Shown one piece after another: positions 61,145 through 64,000 of a DNA stretch of 64,000 nucleotides. Source of the stretch: Psychrosphaera algicola. Its GTDB lineage: Bacteria; Pseudomonadota; Gammaproteobacteria; Enterobacterales; Alteromonadaceae. Both the position numbers and the translations under genes were made by a program. Positions within the stretch are counted from its first letter, which is position 1. Every line of letters starts with the position of its first letter. The notes under the pieces are model-generated. The model worked only from the letters and a program-made list of their open reading frames with translations, had not been told where the DNA came from and searched no databases. Location of the stretch: assembly GCF_028401425.1 (NCBI RefSeq), contig NZ_JAQOMS010000002.1:2604001-2668000 (forward strand), in the 5' to 3' direction.

Positions 61145-61920
61145 TTACGTTAGATTAATTAGGTCTAAACACCATAAATTAAAGGCCTCAGGGTGCGAAA
61201 TAAAAGGCGCATGAGAAGCTTTATCTAGTTCAGTGACATCAAAAGCTTGCGTAAATTCAGTAAGTTGTTTGGTCATTTTTATTGGCACTAAAGCATCTAA
61301 CCGTCCTAATAAAACAGCTACTGGCACCTTGGATAAGATGTAATTTTTGCCGTAAATCAGCATTTTTTAATATCTCCAACCCCTGTTTTAGCACATCACT
61401 CGTCGGAGTTGGTTTGGCCAAAACAGCGGTTTTAATTCTTTTATATCTTGCTTTGCAGAAACACTGCCCATCGCTTGAATCGCCATAAACCGTTCTATAA
61501 CCGCTTTATGTTCATTATCAAGTTGGTTTGCAAACTGATCCAAAACTGCTGGTTGAATACCCGGCCAGTTGCCGTCAGCCATAAATTTGGGTGAACTGGC
61601 CACCAAACCCAAATTGAGGATCTTTTCTGGTTGGGTAATGGCTAATTGCGTTGCCACTACCCCCTAACGACCAACCAATAATGGTGCTTGGTTCTTGGAT
61701 TTGGTCGGCTAACCAATCACTTAAGGTTTCGACAGTGTGGTTATTTACGGTATTTGGTTCATCACCATAACCTTAGCAGTTCAATGGCAACAATTGGTCG
61801 CTCAGTGAGTAACGACAACTGCTCGATGGTTTGCGTCCAAACATTATTATTCATTCCCCAGCCATGGATCAGTATCACTGGCGATTGAGATAAGGTAAAA
61901 CTAGTGATGGCAAAACCCTC
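61145..61920 (-). CDS. bioH: Pimeloyl-ACP methyl ester esterase BioH, frame broken several times
   Basis: Alpha/beta hydrolase of about 255 residues. Visible: PVILIHGWGMNNNVWTQTIE (oxyanion loop), the nucleophile elbow IIGWSLGG, LNLGLVASSPKFMADGNWPG, LLGRLDALVPIKM (Asp) and DKASHAPFISHPEAF (His), all as in BioH, which releases pimeloyl-ACP in biotin synthesis. At least four single-base breaks occur (about 61775, 61655, 61420 and 61360). No start codon is visible at the 5' end. The divergent neighbour comF matches the bioH-gntX pairing of E. coli. Confidence 0.85.
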
Positions 61921-62045
61921 TTATTAAAGAATTAAATCTCTCAGGGCATTAGGCAATTGGGTCTGAGAAATTAAAATACGGAACTTGAAAAACAAATGGA
62001 TTTTAACGCGACAAAAAATGGATACAAAGCTTTCTTATCAAGCAC

Positions 62046-62699
62046 ATGCCAACCGACTGTATTTTGTGTCAATTACCACTAGAGAAACCTCAGCGATTTA
62101 CTCAATTGTGTGTAACGTGTGTGCTAGACATGCCAACTTATCCTTTGGGCTGGGATATTAAACAGCACGATCCCAAAGCCACCAGCGAGCTCACCTGCAG
62201 TAATCTAGCGGGGATCACAGCAATTGGAAAATATGATTGGCCTTTAGATCACGTCTTACTGCAACTCAAATTTGGCCGCAGATTGTGGGCCGCTCGACCA
62301 ATAGGAGCTCTTTTGACCAAACAGTTATCACAATTAATCTGGCCCCAGATTGACTTTGTCTGCCCACTGCCATTACACAAAAATAGATTGCGAAGTCGTG
62401 GCTTTAATCAGGCATTCGTCATCTGCCAACATATCAAGTTTGACTTGCCGGTTAACATTTTGTGCTCTTTAAAACGGGTAAAATATTCGATGCCACAAAG
62501 TGAACTGTCGCGTCGTGAACGTTTGCAAAATGTTCGCAATATATTTCGTTGTTCTGAAGATTTAACCGGCAAAACGATTTTATTGGTAGATGATGTTGTC
62601 ACTACTGGCGCTACTTTAGACAATGCCGCTAAAGCACTTTTAGAACAGAACGCAACCGCAGTTTATGCTGCGGTTGGTGCTATTAGAACGCTGGATTAG
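62046..62699 (+). CDS. comF: ComF/GntX family phosphoribosyltransferase-like protein
   Basis: 217 residues, intact. N-terminal zinc-finger pairs (CILCQLPL, CVTCVLDMP), FDYPL-type segment YDWPLDHVLLQLKFGRRLW, PLPLHKNRLRSRGFNQAF, RRERLQNVRNIFR and the PRPP-loop ILLVDDVVTTGAT. ComF proteins support uptake and processing of transforming DNA; GntX is the E. coli member beside bioH. It is divergent from bioH and converges on the carboxypeptidase with stop codons overlapping by 4 bases. Confidence 0.92.
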   Translation: MPTDCILCQLPLEKPQRFTQLCVTCVLDMPTYPLGWDIKQHDPKATSELTCSNLAGITAIGKYDWPLDHVLLQLKFGRRLWAARPIGALLTKQLSQLIWPQIDFVCPLPLHKNRLRSRGFNQAFVICQHIKFDLPVNILCSLKRVKYSMPQSELSRRERLQNVRNIFRCSEDLTGKTILLVDDVVTTGATLDNAAKALLEQNATAVYAAVGAIRTLD

Positions 62700-64000
62700 T
62701 AAGAAATACCTTTCGCGATAAATAGGGCATTGAACAACAAACGTTGGCTACCATAATTTATTGCTCTAAAGTTCGGATTGTCGGTCATGCCAATGACGAC
62801 GCCACGGCCAAAACGATGAGCGACTAATGCCGTCGCTTCTGCGATTTTTTCAACATTGACCTGATCAGCATACCCTGAAATCAGTGGCTCTTTAGTATAT
62901 TTAGCAACAACAGTGAAAGGCTTTTCAGGTTCGAGTAATAAATCGATGCTATTTTTAAACAACGGCATAGTTGCGTTACTGATACCAAATGACAAAGGAT
63001 GTCCTAGGTCGATGTCTGCAGCAAAATAAGCGCCTGCAACACGTTGACGACCTTGCAATGCTTCTTTGTCGTTGTAGCTTAAACCTTCGCTTTTAAAGCG
63101 CTTGCGCATATCTTTTGCGTTTATATGTTCTGCACTGAGTAATTTTTGTTGAGACAACCACAAGGCAGCGCGTTTTTGCCCCCACAACACACCACCGCTT
63201 TGTACCCAACCTTTTAGTTGTTTCGCTAAATTGTCATCGCTTTTACTGAAACTGCCGTCCGCTAAAATAATATGGGTATAACGTGACAAGTCCGTTGCTA
63301 TTATTTTTCGCTTATCAATAATCGTTGGCGAAAAACCAACGTGGCGGTCAAGTGCATACCAAGTTTCACCTACTTCATATAAGTTCATTCCGTTGCCGCC
63401 AATGACAAGGACTTCAGGCAGTTCAACGTTTAACATTGAACGACTACCCAAATCGATGCCCTTAGCCGACAATCCGGTGGTGATTTGGATCAGCTCTATC
63501 CCATGCTTATCAGCTACCGCAGCTAATGTTTTGCGCCAATCGCCTTGTTGCAAACCGGCATGAATTAACATTGTGCCTGCCGCCAATTGCTGGTCACCTT
63601 GCTTTGTCGAAATATAAAGCGGCTTCATCGCAGAACGAACCTTGATGTTTTTAGACAACAATTCATAAACTGCGGGCGCAGCACTAGAATCACGCCAATC
63701 GATGGCATAGGAGTAAACGTCATCTAGTGTGTTGTTGTTTGTTACTTTACGTTGCCAAAGGTTATTTGACACGTTTAAGCTTCTTTGTGACTTAACAGCG
63801 CGGTATTCAAGGTTAAAGGCCATTGCCAAGTTCCAACTAGATACGTCGTAGAATGTATTATCGTTAAAACTGGTGGCTTCAGAAAATATAGAGCGAATTA
63901 ACCGAGCTTGTGGTTGCTGCAGTGGAATGTACACACTGTTTTCGGCTGTAAATTGATGTTTGTCTATTTTAGCGTCTTTGTTTATCGCATAGGCTTGTAT
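62696..64000 (-). CDS. M14-family zinc carboxypeptidase-like protein, C-terminal part
   Basis: At least 430 residues, open through the right edge, so N-terminus and zinc-binding domain are outside. The visible part is the C-terminal region of large M14 peptidases of Alteromonadales: FNLEYRAVKS, KPLYISTKQGDQQLAAGTML, LPEVLVIGGNGMNLYEVGE, THIILADGSF, QSGGVLWGQKRAA and the terminal VIGMTDNPNFRAINYGSQR with a glutamine-amidotransferase-like fold. Likely exported; peptidase activity cannot be judged from this part. Confidence 0.75.
   Translation of the reverse strand: MQAYAINKDAKIDKHQFTAENSVYIPLQQPQARLIRSIFSEATSFNDNTFYDVSSWNLAMAFNLEYRAVKSQRSLNVSNNLWQRKVTNNNTLDDVYSYAIDWRDSSAAPAVYELLSKNIKVRSAMKPLYISTKQGDQQLAAGTMLIHAGLQQGDWRKTLAAVADKHGIELIQITTGLSAKGIDLGSRSMLNVELPEVLVIGGNGMNLYEVGETWYALDRHVGFSPTIIDKRKIIATDLSRYTHIILADGSFSKSDDNLAKQLKGWVQSGGVLWGQKRAALWLSQQKLLSAEHINAKDMRKRFKSEGLSYNDKEALQGRQRVAGAYFAADIDLGHPLSFGISNATMPLFKNSIDLLLEPEKPFTVVAKYTKEPLISGYADQVNVEKIAEATALVAHRFGRGVVIGMTDNPNFRAINYGSQRLLFNALFIAKGISY

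Noticed and set aside
1..64000. CRISPR array
   Set aside because: No regularly spaced repeats with spacers were seen; the only tandem repeats are the 136-base transposase duplication and the 19-base doubled leader.

Overview
The window looks like AT-rich chromosome from a marine gammaproteobacterium of the Alteromonadales (Alteromonas, Paraglaciecola, Catenovulum or Colwellia-like). The basis is the TonB-dependent receptors with large gammaproteobacterial extracellular loops, the srkA-dsbA and bioH-comF neighbourhoods, an SprA-related protein and the M14 carboxypeptidase. Species cannot be read from the sequence.

Layout. Positions 1-8823 hold ordinary genes: an MltC-type protein, a zinc-ribbon membrane protein, glutamate dehydrogenase, a secreted sugar isomerase/epimerase-like protein, membrane proteins and a TPR-GGDEF diguanylate cyclase. 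A tRNA-Arg 3' fragment (9367-9415) and a weak integrase-like remnant follow. Positions 9947-46613 form one large L-arabinan/L-arabinose utilisation locus. It has seven GH43 enzymes, a GH127 beta-L-arabinofuranosidase, a GH97 enzyme, a carbohydrate TonB receptor, SSS and GPH-type transporters, araB-araD-araA, transketolase, transaldolase, a mutarotase, a HAD phosphatase, an SDR/SMP-30 pair that suggests an oxidative side branch, and a FadR-type GntR regulator. Positions 46662-49187 are a mobile-element graveyard (group II intron RT fragment, IS3-family element, truncated OLD-like ATPase) ending at an intact tRNA-Arg(CCG) and a broken copy of it. Positions 49575-64000 return to a core-like background: a TonB/PnuC/kinase vitamin-salvage cassette, ccoG-srkA-dsbA, a YgjP-like peptidase, an SprA-related protein, bioH, comF and a carboxypeptidase running off the right edge.

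How the locus should work (inference from families). Lipoprotein and secreted endo- and exo-acting GH43 enzymes cut arabinan outside the cell or in the periplasm. The TonB receptor and the GPH and SSS carriers import oligosaccharides and arabinose. Cytoplasmic GH43 and periplasmic GH127/GH97 finish the chains. GalM supplies the right anomer, AraA-AraB-AraD make xylulose-5-phosphate, and Tkt/Tal feed it into glycolysis. Nine near-palindromic 11-bp sites fitting TTRTMNTAYAA, the FadR-subfamily operator pattern, sit in front of nearly every transcription unit of the locus and probably bind the GntR regulator encoded at 12447-13162.

Data-quality warning. More than half of the genes, including tkt, talB, gdhA, ccoG and bioH, are split by single-base frameshifts, most of them in short homopolymers. 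This looks like residual indel error in the assembly rather than gene decay, so genes are reported here as merged reading frames.
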